The notes under the pieces were generated by a model that was not told the origin of the DNA, searched no databases, and was given only the letters and a program-made list of their open reading frames with translations. The position numbers were made by a program, and so were the translations under genes. Positions 1-7,923 of a stretch of DNA of 13,244 nt are shown piece after piece; positions within the stretch are counted from its first letter, which is position 1; every line of letters starts with the position of its first letter. The stretch lies in contig JAQUYZ010000010.1 of the NCBI GenBank assembly GCA_028691625.1, positions 1 through 13,244 of the forward strand, read 5' to 3'. This stretch comes from Eubacteriales bacterium. Its GTDB lineage: Bacteria; Bacillota; Clostridia; Peptostreptococcales; Anaerovoracaceae.

Positions 1-1466
1 TAAAACGCTTTTTTCATGGATCGCAGCATGACCGTATTGACAACATGCTCTTCCGGCTTTCCTTCAACGCTTTTAATGATTTCATTGAACGCTTTCGGAT
101 GGATATTTTCAGGATTCCCCTTCAGGTGCAATCCAAAACTCATGATAAATCGTTTAAACTCTTCTATTTTTTCCAGAGAAGGCGTCTCATGAACACGATA
201 AACAAAAGGTGTTTCCATCCAATAAAAATGCTCCGCGACGGTTTCGTTGGCGATTAGCATAAATTCCTCAATTATACGGTTTGCCACTCTTCGTTCCGCC
301 GTTTCCACGCTGATCGGAATGCCCCGCTCGTTCAGCTTGATATAGGCCTCGTCAAAATCAAAATCAAGGCTTCCTCTTACATCTCTTGCTTTTCTGAGGA
401 TTCGGGCCAGTTCGTCCATGAGCAGAATATCCTGATAGATTTCCTGATACTTTAAAATCAGCTTTTCCGATTTATTTTCCAGCATATCCGACACATCACC
501 GTATACCATTCTGGCTTTTGAATGAATGATGCTCTCATAGATCTCATGATTGACGACCTTTCCTTTGCTGTCAATCTCCATGGTCACCGTAAGGGTGAGC
601 CTGTCCTCATTTGGATTCAAACTACAGATCCCATTTGACAGGATTTTGGGCAGCATAGGAATAACCTGATCGATGAGATAAACGCTGTTGCCTCTTTTCA
701 ACGCCTCCCTGTCAAGCTGGCTGCTGTCGGTTACATATTGGCTGACATCAGCGATATGAACACCAAGCAAATAGTTTCCATTAGAAAGTCTTTCAACCGA
801 TACGGCATCATCCAAATCCTTTGCATCAGCGCCATCCATTGTAATGATATTCTTTTCCCTGAGATCCACTCTATTTTTAATTTCTTCTGCGGAGATTTTC
901 AACGGAATTTTCTTTGCTTCCGCTTCGACTTTTTCAGGAAATTCCTTTGTCAGATTATACTGCCGGATCAAAGCTTTAATATCTCCTCCGGCTTCACCGT
1001 TTCTGCTGATGATTTCTGCTACTTTCCCTTCCGCACTATTCCCGTTCTCAGGGTACTTGGTAATTTTGACAACAACCTTGTCTCCGGTTTGTGCCCCGTT
1101 GAAGTCTTTTTTCATAACAAAAATATCATCGTTGAATCTTCTGTCGTCGGGAACGACAAATCCAAACCGCTTGCTCTTCTCAAAGGTACCAACGATTTCT
1201 ACTGCTGCTCTTGTTAAAATTTGCTGAATGACGCCTTCTCTCGTTCGGCTTGTTTCTCCCGGGGGAAGCAATCTAACCGCTACAGTGTCCCCATTCATTG
1301 CGCCATTGATGCCGTTCGGAGAAATAAAAACATCTCCGCCCTGATCAGTTTCGGGAATAACAAAACCGAATCCCTTCTTATGTTTGGAAAGAATCCCGTT
1401 TATGATTTCCTCTTTTCGTTTTTTGCCTGGAAGCTTTTTTTTGATCAATTCTGTATTCACATTCAT
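1..1466 (-). CDS. rnr: Ribonuclease R (3'-5' exoribonuclease), 3' end beyond the window
   Basis: Processive 3'-5' exoribonuclease of the RNB (RNase II) family, which degrades structured RNA and takes part in mRNA and rRNA quality control in the cytoplasm. The reading frame is open from an ATG at 1466 to the left edge (488 codons). RNase R is usually about 700-800 residues, so the end of the RNB domain and the C-terminal S1 domain are missing here. Two N-terminal cold-shock-like OB domains are visible (GFGFVIPE near residue 35, RFGFVVPDD near 95). The RNB catalytic motif DGADAKDLDDAV starts at residue 211 and supplies the Mg2+-binding aspartates; GVHIADVSQYV follows near 235. The start is supported by GGAG six bases upstream. 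It has its own likely promoter at 1544-1573. In related clostridia rnr directly follows secG; here four genes intervene. Family call is secure. Confidence 0.96.
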   Translation of the reverse strand, partial: MNVNTELIKKKLPGKKRKEEIINGILSKHKKGFGFVIPETDQGGDVFISPNGINGAMNGDTVAVRLLPPGETSRTREGVIQQILTRAAVEIVGTFEKSKRFGFVVPDDRRFNDDIFVMKKDFNGAQTGDKVVVKITKYPENGNSAEGKVAEIISRNGEAGGDIKALIRQYNLTKEFPEKVEAEAKKIPLKISAEEIKNRVDLREKNIITMDGADAKDLDDAVSVERLSNGNYLLGVHIADVSQYVTDSSQLDREALKRGNSVYLIDQVIPMLPKILSNGICSLNPNEDRLTLTVTMEIDSKGKVVNHEIYESIIHSKARMVYGDVSDMLENKSEKLILKYQEIYQDILLMDELARILRKARDVRGSLDFDFDEAYIKLNERGIPISVETAERRVANRIIEEFMLIANETVAEHFYWMETPFVYRVHETPSLEKIEEFKRFIMSFGLHLKGNPENIHPKAFNEIIKSVEGKPEEHVVNTVMLRSMKKAF

Positions 1467-1543
1467 TTTTATCTCCATTTAATCTGTATTTGCTCTCAAT
1501 ATTACAATCGTATACAATATTTGCATTCAATATATTATCACTT

Positions 1544-1573
1544 ATTTTACCATATATTGCCGATTCTAAACAA
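1544..1573 (-). promoter_or_regulatory. Probable sigma-A promoter of rnr, extended -10 type
   Basis: Read on the minus strand: -35 TTGTTT (1568-1573), an 18-base spacer, and -10 TAAAAT (1544-1549) preceded by TATGG, a TG-type extended -10. Transcription would start near 1537 and leave a leader of about 70 bases before rnr. The same TATGGTANAAT string occurs upstream of secG and rpoN, which strengthens the call. Confidence 0.6.
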
Positions 1574-1599
1574 GGACGATGCAAATCTTAATACACAAA

Positions 1600-1625
1600 G
1601 AGCACAAAGGTCATCCTTTGTGCTC
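1600..1625 (-). terminator. Hairpin after the lipoprotein gene, probable terminator
   Basis: Perfect 11-base inverted repeat: GAGCACAAAGG (1600-1610), a 4-base loop, and CCTTTGTGCTC (1615-1625). It begins 17 bases past the lipoprotein stop. On the minus strand the stem is followed by TTTGTGTATT, a weak U-tract, so this is a plausible but not textbook terminator. It separates the lipoprotein gene from the rnr promoter. Confidence 0.6.
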
Positions 1626-1641
1626 CCGGCAATTATTGATT

Positions 1642-1905
1642 TCAGTCTCCTGTGATGCCGCCTCCGGTTCCTTCGCCATTGCCGCCGGTGCCATTGTTGG
1701 TGTCACCATTGCCGCCGGTGCCGTTGTTGTTGGTGCCACCATCGATACCATCGTCAATACCGTTCCCGTTCCCGTTGTCGAGTCCTGTACCGTCATTATC
1801 TGTGGTGTTGGGTACATTCGGAGTATCCGTGGTGCTGCAGGCCGCGGTAAAGGTAACAAGAGTCAAAATCAATAAAAGCATAAGAAAAATCTTCCTGTGT
1901 TTCAA
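1642..1905 (-). CDS. Small Gly/Asn/Asp/Thr-rich lipoprotein of unknown function
   Basis: 87 codons starting from TTG at 1905. GGAG lies 8 bases upstream. An ATG inside that stretch (1913) is out of frame and hits TGA after three codons. Residues 1-22 form a lipoprotein signal peptide: basic start (MKHRK), a hydrophobic core, then TAAC with the lipidated Cys at 23. The mature part of about 65 residues has no aromatic residue and is mostly G, N, D and T, with two near-identical copies of NNGTGGNG. DNDGTGLD recalls acidic Ca2+-binding loops, but this is only a resemblance. It is likely real: good ribosome site, sensible signal peptide, a terminator on each side. It should be anchored on the outer face of the cell membrane. 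I recognise no family. A start at Met9 is possible but would drop the basic n-region. Confidence 0.72.
   Translation of the reverse strand: MKHRKIFLMLLLILTLVTFTAACSTTDTPNVPNTTDNDGTGLDNGNGNGIDDGIDGGTNNNGTGGNGDTNNGTGGNGEGTGGGITGD
1666..1740 (-). repeat. Short in-frame tandem repeat in the lipoprotein gene
   Basis: Two adjacent, slightly diverged copies of a 30-base unit encode NNGTGGNG(D/E)(T/G), followed downstream by a partial GTGGG. On the plus strand the core CATTGCCGCCGGTGCC recurs. The unit keeps the reading frame, so changes in copy number would alter only the linker length of the surface lipoprotein. Confidence 0.6.
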
Positions 1906-1934
1906 TTCTTCATCTCCTCTCTTTCTCGGTTATA

Positions 1935-1963
1935 TTATTAGCGATAATTTGTTTTTTACGCAA
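1935..1963 (-). promoter_or_regulatory. Possible promoter of the lipoprotein gene
   Basis: On the minus strand TTGCGT (1958-1963), a 17-base spacer and TAATAA (1935-1940) resemble a weak sigma-A promoter. TAATAT three bases further on is an alternative -10. It starts immediately after the metPS terminator, where a new promoter is expected. Both boxes are poor matches, so confidence is low. Confidence 0.3.
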
Positions 1964-1966
1964 GAT

Positions 1967-1997
1967 AAAAAAAGGAAAGTCCGCTGAGAGACTTTCC
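1967..1997 (-). terminator. Intrinsic terminator of the metP-metS unit
   Basis: On the minus strand an 8-base stem GGAAAGTC/GACTTTCC (1990-1997 with 1974-1981) with an 8-base loop is followed directly by seven T residues (1973-1967). This is a canonical rho-independent terminator about 50 bases past the metS stop. Confidence 0.88.
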
Positions 1998-2021
1998 TTA
2001 AATATTATGTTAATTTAACAT

Positions 2022-2056
2022 TTATGCATTTTTTAATTATCGCTTATGCATTTTTT
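2022..2056. repeat. 13-base direct repeat spanning the metS stop codon
   Basis: TTATGCATTTTTT occurs at 2022-2034 and again at 2044-2056, 22 bases apart. The second copy carries the metS stop codon (read on the minus strand as AATGCATAA); the first lies just downstream. It looks like a small local duplication of the gene end. No function is evident. Confidence 0.55.
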
Positions 2057-2151
2057 TTACTATGCTTTATCGCAATGGAGGTAGCAATGATACATCCGCC
2101 CCAAAGGCCTCCGCATCCGATAATCATCATGATAATTGCTCCGGTATTCAT
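2044..2151 (-). CDS. metS: MetS-like small subunit of an NSS amino acid transporter (35 aa)
   Basis: Tiny gene of 35 codons plus stop. The protein starts MNTGAIIMMIIG, has one membrane segment over about residues 4-28 rich in Gly, Ile and Met, and ends in a basic tail (KHSKKNA). Its ATG lies one base after the stop codon of the adjacent transporter, and a perfect AAGGAGG sits within the last codons of that gene, so the two are almost certainly translated together. This matches the MetPS arrangement described in Corynebacterium glutamicum, where a small membrane protein is required with the NSS-family transporter MetP for methionine/alanine uptake. The family call rests on size, single membrane helix, basic end and position, not on a database search. 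The codon-level structure leaves little doubt that it is translated. Confidence 0.85.
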   Translation of the reverse strand: MNTGAIIMMIIGCGGLWGGCIIATSIAIKHSKKNA

Positions 2152-2152
2152 G

Positions 2153-3652
2153 TTATTCAACCTCCTTATGTTTGGACAGATCTGTATAACCCTCTTTGCC
2201 CTTCATGGCTGTCAGAATAATTGTTACTATGACACATACCAGCATAGTACCCCAACCAAAGACCATGATATCCGTGCTTGCATAACCGCCATAACCATTC
2301 TTCATATAGCCGATGGTATTGGAAATGACCATGAAACCAAGTACTACAACCGTTACGATTTTCAGGGCATAGATCCACCACTTCCCAACACTGAAGTTGG
2401 AGAACTGATTTGCTTCCTGACGTAGTTTTTCTGTATTGAAGAACCAGCCGATCAGGAGAACTTCAATTAAGCCTGCACCTGCAACGCCGATGTTGTTGAT
2501 AAATGCATCAACGATATCCAATATGTTAAGGCCGGCGCCGGTAATAAACAGGATGCTGATCAGGAAAGCCGGGATTAAAACAATGGTGGTTGCCTTTTTA
2601 TGCGCAAGTTCAAATTTATCTTCAATCCCCGAGATAACAGCCTGAATAATCGAGATCAGGGAGGTAAAGCCTGCAAACAGCAATGCGCCGAAGAAGCAGA
2701 CTCCGATAAAACCGTTCATCGCCGGCAATGCGTTGATGGCTGCAGGGAATACCATGAAAGCCAAGCCTACGCCGCCTGCTGCAACTTCTTCTACAGGAAC
2801 ACCCTGTGTGAACGCCATATAGCCTAAGATGCTGAAGACGCCGATACCTGCAAACAGTTCAAAACCATGATTTGCAGTAGCAGTAATAAATGCGCTGTTA
2901 ACAACGTCAGTGTCCTTTGGCAGATAGCTGGAGTAAGCAATCATGATGGCAAAAGCGATGCTCAAGCTGAAGAATACCTGCCCGTAAGCAGCTACCCAGA
3001 CACTGGAGTCGGTAATACGATCCCAATTTGGCGTAAATAAATAGTTTAAACCATCTACTGCGCCCGGTAAGGTGATCCCTCTGATTACTAAAACAGCGGT
3101 TAATACCAATAAAACAGGAAGCGCGATTTTGCAGGCGATTTCGATACCCTTGCTGATGCCTCTGTACATAACAAATGCTGTTACAGCCCAGATAGCCAGG
3201 AAAGGAACTACCAAATTTCCTTGAATACCGCCCAGTTCAAGTGCACTGGAGGATATTCCGAGATACCCGAGGAAGAATCCAGTAGGATCTGTTCCCCATG
3301 CTGAGTTGAAGGCAAAGCCGATATAGCTTACAACCCAGACAATAATGGCTAAATAGTAGACGGTGATCGTAAACGCCACCATGACCTGGAACCAGCCAAG
3401 CCATTCGAATTTCTTGTTTATACGGGCAAGGGCAACAGGCGCGCCTCCCCGATAGGTTTTACCAATGGTATATTCCAGAATAAGAATCGGAATACCTGCT
3501 GTAATGATTGCGAAAAAATAGGGCACCAAGAATGCACCTCCACCGTTTTCAACAGCGGTATAAGGGAAACGCCAAATGTTTCCGAGTCCGACAGCTGAAC
3601 CGATTGCGGCCAATATGAAGCCTAATTTTGAGTTCCAACGATCTCTCTTCAA
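2153..3652 (-). CDS. metP: Sodium-dependent amino acid transporter, NSS (SNF) family, MetP-like
   Basis: Integral membrane symporter that uses the Na+ gradient to import an amino acid. The 499-residue protein carries the family signature in membrane segment 1, GSAVGLGNIWRFPY (18-31), where the unwound helix binds Na+ and substrate, and the segment-6 motif with GQVFFSLS near 224-231 and YSSY at 240-243. About 12 membrane segments are visible. Length fits the family (LeuT is about 520). The start is TTG at 3652; AAAGGAGG stands 9 bases upstream and no better in-frame start exists. A perfect consensus promoter lies at 3745-3773. The metS gene one base downstream favours a MetP-type methionine/alanine transporter, but the substrate cannot be read from the sequence. 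Family call is secure; the symbol is tentative. Confidence 0.93.
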   Translation of the reverse strand: MKRDRWNSKLGFILAAIGSAVGLGNIWRFPYTAVENGGGAFLVPYFFAIITAGIPILILEYTIGKTYRGGAPVALARINKKFEWLGWFQVMVAFTITVYYLAIIVWVVSYIGFAFNSAWGTDPTGFFLGYLGISSSALELGGIQGNLVVPFLAIWAVTAFVMYRGISKGIEIACKIALPVLLVLTAVLVIRGITLPGAVDGLNYLFTPNWDRITDSSVWVAAYGQVFFSLSIAFAIMIAYSSYLPKDTDVVNSAFITATANHGFELFAGIGVFSILGYMAFTQGVPVEEVAAGGVGLAFMVFPAAINALPAMNGFIGVCFFGALLFAGFTSLISIIQAVISGIEDKFELAHKKATTIVLIPAFLISILFITGAGLNILDIVDAFINNIGVAGAGLIEVLLIGWFFNTEKLRQEANQFSNFSVGKWWIYALKIVTVVVLGFMVISNTIGYMKNGYGGYASTDIMVFGWGTMLVCVIVTIILTAMKGKEGYTDLSKHKEVE

Positions 3653-3744
3653 GATAAAAAACCTCCTTTTGCTATAATAGCGAAAAATAAATTCTGAATA
3701 TTAATAACCGCATAGCAAATGCATTGTACTAATATATATCCCAC

Positions 3745-3773
3745 ATTATAGTATTTCAAGGGTTGTCTGTCAA
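3745..3773 (-). promoter_or_regulatory. Consensus sigma-A promoter of metP-metS
   Basis: On the minus strand: -35 TTGACA (3768-3773), exactly 17 bases of spacer, -10 TATAAT (3745-3750). Both boxes match the housekeeping consensus in full. The start of transcription should be near 3738, leaving about 85 bases of leader. Such a promoter predicts strong, constitutive transcription unless something represses it. Confidence 0.87.
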
Positions 3774-3860
3774 TTAAAAACCATAAATAACTGTTATAAA
3801 AATATACAGAATCCCCGCATTTCTTGTTGGTTTTGCACAAAAATTACTCAAACCTGTCAT

Positions 3861-3891
3861 AAATACTAATAAAAGCCCCTGAAAAGGGGCT
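3861..3891 (-). terminator. Intrinsic terminator of hppA
   Basis: Seven-base GC-rich stem AGCCCCT/AGGGGCT (arms 3874-3880 and 3885-3891) with a 4-base loop. On the minus strand it is followed by TTTATTAGTATTT, a reasonable U-rich tail. It lies about 64 bases past the hppA stop. Confidence 0.82.
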
Positions 3892-3954
3892 CTGTTTGTG
3901 TTGAAATACAAAATGATCCATTAATGATATTTTTTTCTTTCGCAGGTTACTATT

Positions 3955-5976
3955 TTACAGCAAGCCTCCGATAGAAAGGAAGATCGGTGAAAATACCACT
4001 GCGACGATGGTCATCAGCTTAATCAGAATATTGATGGAAGGACCGGCTGTATCTTTGAACGGATCACCCACCGTGTCCCCTACCACTGCTGCTTTATGCG
4101 CGTCACTGCCCTTGCCGCCGTAGTTTCCTTCCTCAATAAACTTCTTGGCATTATCCCAGGCACCGCCTGCATTGGCCATCATGATGGCCAGTAAAACGCC
4201 GGAAGCCAACGCGCCGGCCAGCATGCCGCCCAAAGCTTCGGTTCCCATAACGATTCCCACAGCCATTGGAGCGATAATCGCAAGCAATCCCGGAGCAACC
4301 ATCTCCTTTAATGCCGCTTTCGTGCTGATATCAACACATCTGGCATAATCAGGCTTTGAGGTTCCGGCCATAATACCCGCATCTTCACGAAACTGTCTTC
4401 TCACCTCTTCAATCATTTGAAAAGCAGCTTTCCCTACGGAATTCATCGTCAATGCGGAGAATAAAAATGGCAGCATAGCCCCGATAAACAAGCCCCCGAT
4501 CACCATTGGCTCGAGAAGACTGATGGTCTTTAACTGAACAACTTGTGAATAGGAAGCAAATAGTGCCAATGCGGTCAGTGCTGCAGAACCGATGGCAAAA
4601 CCCTTTCCAATGGCAGCAGTCGTATTTCCGACAGCATCCAGCTTGTCCGTAATCGCCCTGACTTCTTTCGGCAGCTTTGACATCTCCGCAATTCCGCCCG
4701 CATTATCGGATACAGGACCGTAGGCATCTACGGCAACCACCATTCCGGCGGTTGACAGCATCCCTACCGCAGCCAGCGCAATTCCGTAAAGTCCCGCGAA
4801 CGCATTTGCGACCAGAATGCCGATCACAATCATGATGATCGGCCATACAGTAGAAAGCAAGCCTACTCCATACCCGCTGATAATCGTAGTGGCTGCTCCT
4901 GTCTGACACTGTTCAGCAATCTTTTTTACATGCTTGTAATCTGCTGATGTGTAGATCTCTGTCAACTTTCCGATTGAAATACCGACAATCAAACCGGCTA
5001 CGATTGCGACTGCACAGTTGAAATTGCCGAAAAATGCATAGCTTAGTATAAAAGAAGCGACCACAACCACCGCACTGCTGAGATAGGTGCCTGCATTCAA
5101 TGAGGCTGCCGGATTATTTCCTTTTCCTCTAACAAACATTATCCCGATAATGGATGCGATAATTCCTATCGCTGATAATAGCAGCGGAAAAACAGATCCC
5201 TCCAAAGCAGGCAGATCAAAAGGATTCCCGAATGCCGGAGTGATTGATTTCATGACAACTGCCAACGTAATTGCGGAAATGATGGACCCGACATAAGATT
5301 CAAACAAATCGGAACCCATTCCGGCAACGTCACCGACATTATCACCCACATTATCAGCGATCACCGCCGGGTTTCTCGGATCATCCTCCGGTATCCCTGC
5401 TTCTACTTTTCCAACCAGATCCGCGCCTACATCGGCAGCTTTCGTATAGATTCCGCCTCCGACTCTTCCAAAAAGAGCCATCGAGGAAGCGCCCAATCCA
5501 AATCCGGTGATCACAGAAGCGGATTCAATCCCTAAAACAACAAAAACTCCTCCGATTCCGAGGAGTCCAAGACCCACAACGCACAGTCCCATAACGGCAC
5601 CGCTTCTGAATGCGATCTTAAGAGCCTGACTCATACCTCCGTTCATGGCAGCACAAGCCGTCCTGACATTTCCCTTTGTAGCCACCCGCATTCCGAAAAA
5701 ACCTGCCAGTACTGAAAAAAAGGCACCAATTACATACAGCACGGCAGTAGTCCAGTTAATACCGAACCCAAGGACGAGAAACAAAACCAGGATTACAAAG
5801 ACCATCGTCTTATATTCTCTTTCGAGAAATGCCATAGCACCTTCTCTGATATAGCCGGAAATCTCCTTCATTCTGTCTGTGCCCTCATCCATTTTGCCGA
5901 TCCATGATGACAAGCCGTATGCAAAAAACAGTGCAATAAGTGCTGCAACCGGCGCTAAAATAGCCAATACATTCAT
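3955..5976 (-). CDS. hppA: K+-dependent membrane pyrophosphatase, probably Na+-translocating
   Basis: Membrane-bound ion pump that hydrolyses pyrophosphate and drives Na+ and/or H+ across the membrane. The 673 residues fit bacterial family members. Visible motifs: [15 protein letters not shown] (178-192) and DNVGDNVGD (208-216), which bind Mg-pyrophosphate, and [14 protein letters not shown] (634-647). [10 protein letters not shown] (450-459) has Ala454 where K+-independent enzymes carry Lys, which marks the K+-dependent subfamily. DLFESYVG places Glu226 at the position reported for Na+-pumping enzymes such as that of Thermotoga maritima; plant H+ pumps have Gly there and a Glu further on. 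Na+ specificity is therefore inferred, and Na+/H+ dual pumping is not excluded. The ATG has AAAGGAGG upstream. It appears to be a single-gene unit ending in a canonical terminator, and it recycles energy from biosynthetic pyrophosphate. Confidence 0.97.
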   Translation of the reverse strand: MNVLAILAPVAALIALFFAYGLSSWIGKMDEGTDRMKEISGYIREGAMAFLEREYKTMVFVILVLFLVLGFGINWTTAVLYVIGAFFSVLAGFFGMRVATKGNVRTACAAMNGGMSQALKIAFRSGAVMGLCVVGLGLLGIGGVFVVLGIESASVITGFGLGASSMALFGRVGGGIYTKAADVGADLVGKVEAGIPEDDPRNPAVIADNVGDNVGDVAGMGSDLFESYVGSIISAITLAVVMKSITPAFGNPFDLPALEGSVFPLLLSAIGIIASIIGIMFVRGKGNNPAASLNAGTYLSSAVVVVASFILSYAFFGNFNCAVAIVAGLIVGISIGKLTEIYTSADYKHVKKIAEQCQTGAATTIISGYGVGLLSTVWPIIMIVIGILVANAFAGLYGIALAAVGMLSTAGMVVAVDAYGPVSDNAGGIAEMSKLPKEVRAITDKLDAVGNTTAAIGKGFAIGSAALTALALFASYSQVVQLKTISLLEPMVIGGLFIGAMLPFLFSALTMNSVGKAAFQMIEEVRRQFREDAGIMAGTSKPDYARCVDISTKAALKEMVAPGLLAIIAPMAVGIVMGTEALGGMLAGALASGVLLAIMMANAGGAWDNAKKFIEEGNYGGKGSDAHKAAVVGDTVGDPFKDTAGPSINILIKLMTIVAVVFSPIFLSIGGLL

Positions 5977-6020
5977 AAAACTAACTCCTCCTTTTCACTA
6001 AAACGATTTAAGCAATCAAA

Positions 6021-6050
6021 ATAAAACGTTTGCGAACTCTCCAACAACAA
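6021..6050 (-). promoter_or_regulatory. Possible promoter of hppA
   Basis: On the minus strand TTGTTG (6045-6050), an 18-base spacer and TTTTAT (6021-6026) form a weak sigma-A-like promoter just downstream of the secG hairpin. Both boxes have mismatches. It is offered because a promoter is expected between the hairpin and hppA. Confidence 0.33.
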
Positions 6051-6052
6051 CA

Positions 6053-6077
6053 TTAAGAGGCGCTAAGCACCTCTTAA
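6053..6077 (-). terminator. Hairpin after secG (weak terminator or processing site)
   Basis: Eleven-base inverted repeat TTAAGAGGCGC (6053-6063) and GCACCTCTTAA (6067-6077) with a 3-base loop and one mismatched position that becomes a U-G wobble on the minus strand. The minus-strand tail is TGTTGTTGTTGG, which is not a proper U-tract, so efficient termination is uncertain. It lies about 70 bases past the secG stop and before hppA. Confidence 0.5.
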
Positions 6078-6148
6078 AATTTCATAACCAATAATTCGAT
6101 TCATATATCATGCAATTATTCTGAGCCGTACGGAATGAGCGGTTCATA

Positions 6149-6379
6149 CTATTCTATTGCAGTCAATGCCAGTGAGCATATGATGAAAACGATGGCACCA
6201 ACGGTACTGACTTTGCTAAGAATCGCTTCATAGCCTTTGCTCTTCTTTTTTCCGAAAAGCTGTTCCGCACCGCCGCCGATGGATCCCGAAAGCCCGGCAC
6301 TGTTCCCGTGCTGCAGCAGTATGCTGGCAATCAGCACCAAACTGGCGATGGAAAGCAATATCATGAGAAATATCTGCAC
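6149..6379 (-). CDS. secG: Protein-export membrane protein SecG
   Basis: Small subunit of the SecYEG translocon, which helps SecA-driven protein export across the cell membrane. With a GTG start at 6379 the protein has 76 residues, typical for the family. AGGAGG lies 7 bases before that GTG. A longer frame back to 6421 would overlap the promoter and has no good ribosome site. Visible features: membrane segment 1 (about residues 3-22), the conserved region LLQHGNSAGLSGSIGGGAEQ and LFGKKKSKGYEAIL, then membrane segment 2 near the C-terminus. Its place directly after eno matches the usual clostridial arrangement. It has a strong promoter of its own at 6412-6440, so it need not rely on read-through from the glycolytic genes. 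Confidence 0.93.
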   Translation of the reverse strand: MQIFLMILLSIASLVLIASILLQHGNSAGLSGSIGGGAEQLFGKKKSKGYEAILSKVSTVGAIVFIICSLALTAIE

Positions 6380-6411
6380 TTCTGCACCTCCTATACAAGA
6401 TTGACTTCTGT

Positions 6412-6440
6412 ATTGTACCATATGATTTTCAATTAATCAA
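6412..6440 (-). promoter_or_regulatory. Sigma-A promoter of secG, extended -10 type
   Basis: On the minus strand: -35 TTGATT (6435-6440), 17-base spacer, -10 TACAAT (6412-6417) with TATGG directly in front, giving TATGGTACAAT. The predicted transcript start near 6405 gives a leader of about 25 bases. It overlaps the first codons of a longer frame for secG, which supports the GTG start at 6379. Confidence 0.77.
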
Positions 6441-6460
6441 CGGTTTATTTGCCCTAAATG

Positions 6461-6490
6461 ATTCAGATGCAAGAAACCTTGCACCTGAAT
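6461..6490 (-). terminator. Hairpin after eno, no U-tract
   Basis: Thirteen-base inverted repeat ATTCAGATGCAAG (6461-6473) and CTTGCACCTGAAT (6478-6490), loop of 4 bases, one mismatch that is a G-U wobble on the minus strand. After the stem the minus strand reads CATTTAGGGC, so it lacks the U-run of an intrinsic terminator. It may terminate weakly or protect and define the 3' end of the glycolytic mRNA. Confidence 0.55.
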
Positions 6491-6526
6491 GAAAAAGAAT
6501 CAGCTTAATAACCGGTTCCAGTAATT

Positions 6527-7828
<1,302 letters not shown>

Positions 7829-7848
7829 TTATCCTCCTTATAACATTT

Positions 7849-7874
7849 CGCCCGGCGCTTGAGCACCGCTGGCG
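7849..7874 (-). other. GC-rich hairpin in the eno leader
   Basis: Read on the minus strand, CGCC pairs with GGCG at the base and GGTGC with GCGCC inside (one wobble), around a TCAA loop, with small bulges between. It stands just upstream of the eno ribosome site and immediately downstream of the tpiA hairpin. No U-tract follows. It could shape mRNA stability or eno translation. Confidence 0.45.
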
Positions 7875-7886
7875 TAATTTAAGCTG

Positions 7887-7918
7887 GAAAATCACGAATC
7901 TTCGATTCGTAGATTTTC
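7887..7918 (-). other. Strong hairpin immediately after tpiA, no U-tract
   Basis: Fourteen base pairs with a single bulged base: GAAAATCACGAATC (7887-7900) against 7904-7918, closed by a 3-base TTC loop on the plus strand. It starts 5 bases past the tpiA stop. The following minus-strand bases, CAGCTTAAATT, do not make a terminator tail. Together with the GC-rich hairpin at 7849-7874 it fills most of the tpiA-eno gap, which looks more like an RNA processing or stability element, or a dispersed repeat, than a terminator. Confidence 0.65.
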
Positions 7919-7923
7919 ATCGT

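Larger units (their letters stand above)
3653..3954. other. 302-base intergenic region between hppA and metP
   Basis: Holds the hppA terminator (3861-3891) and the metP promoter (3745-3773), so it separates two transcription units. The metP leader is about 85 bases long, AT-rich, and contains an 11-base palindrome GCTATAATAGC (3671-3681) next to the ribosome site, which could be chance or an operator. The open frame running from 3840 to 3649 on the minus strand spans the promoter, lacks a good ribosome site and does not look like a gene. I see no RNA gene or recognisable riboswitch. Confidence 0.7.

Noticed and set aside
738..1217. Overlapping plus-strand open frames antisense to rnr
   Set aside because: The minus strand here encodes the unmistakable RNase R cold-shock and RNB motifs, so these are shadows.
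3671..3681. TATAAT on the plus strand within an 11-base palindrome near the metP ribosome site
   Set aside because: There is no -35 at a proper distance and no plus-strand gene downstream. It remains a possible operator but with no support.
3649..3840. Minus-strand open frame of 63 codons upstream of metP
   Set aside because: It spans the perfect metP promoter, has no good ribosome site, and overlaps the metP start; the promoter explanation is far better.
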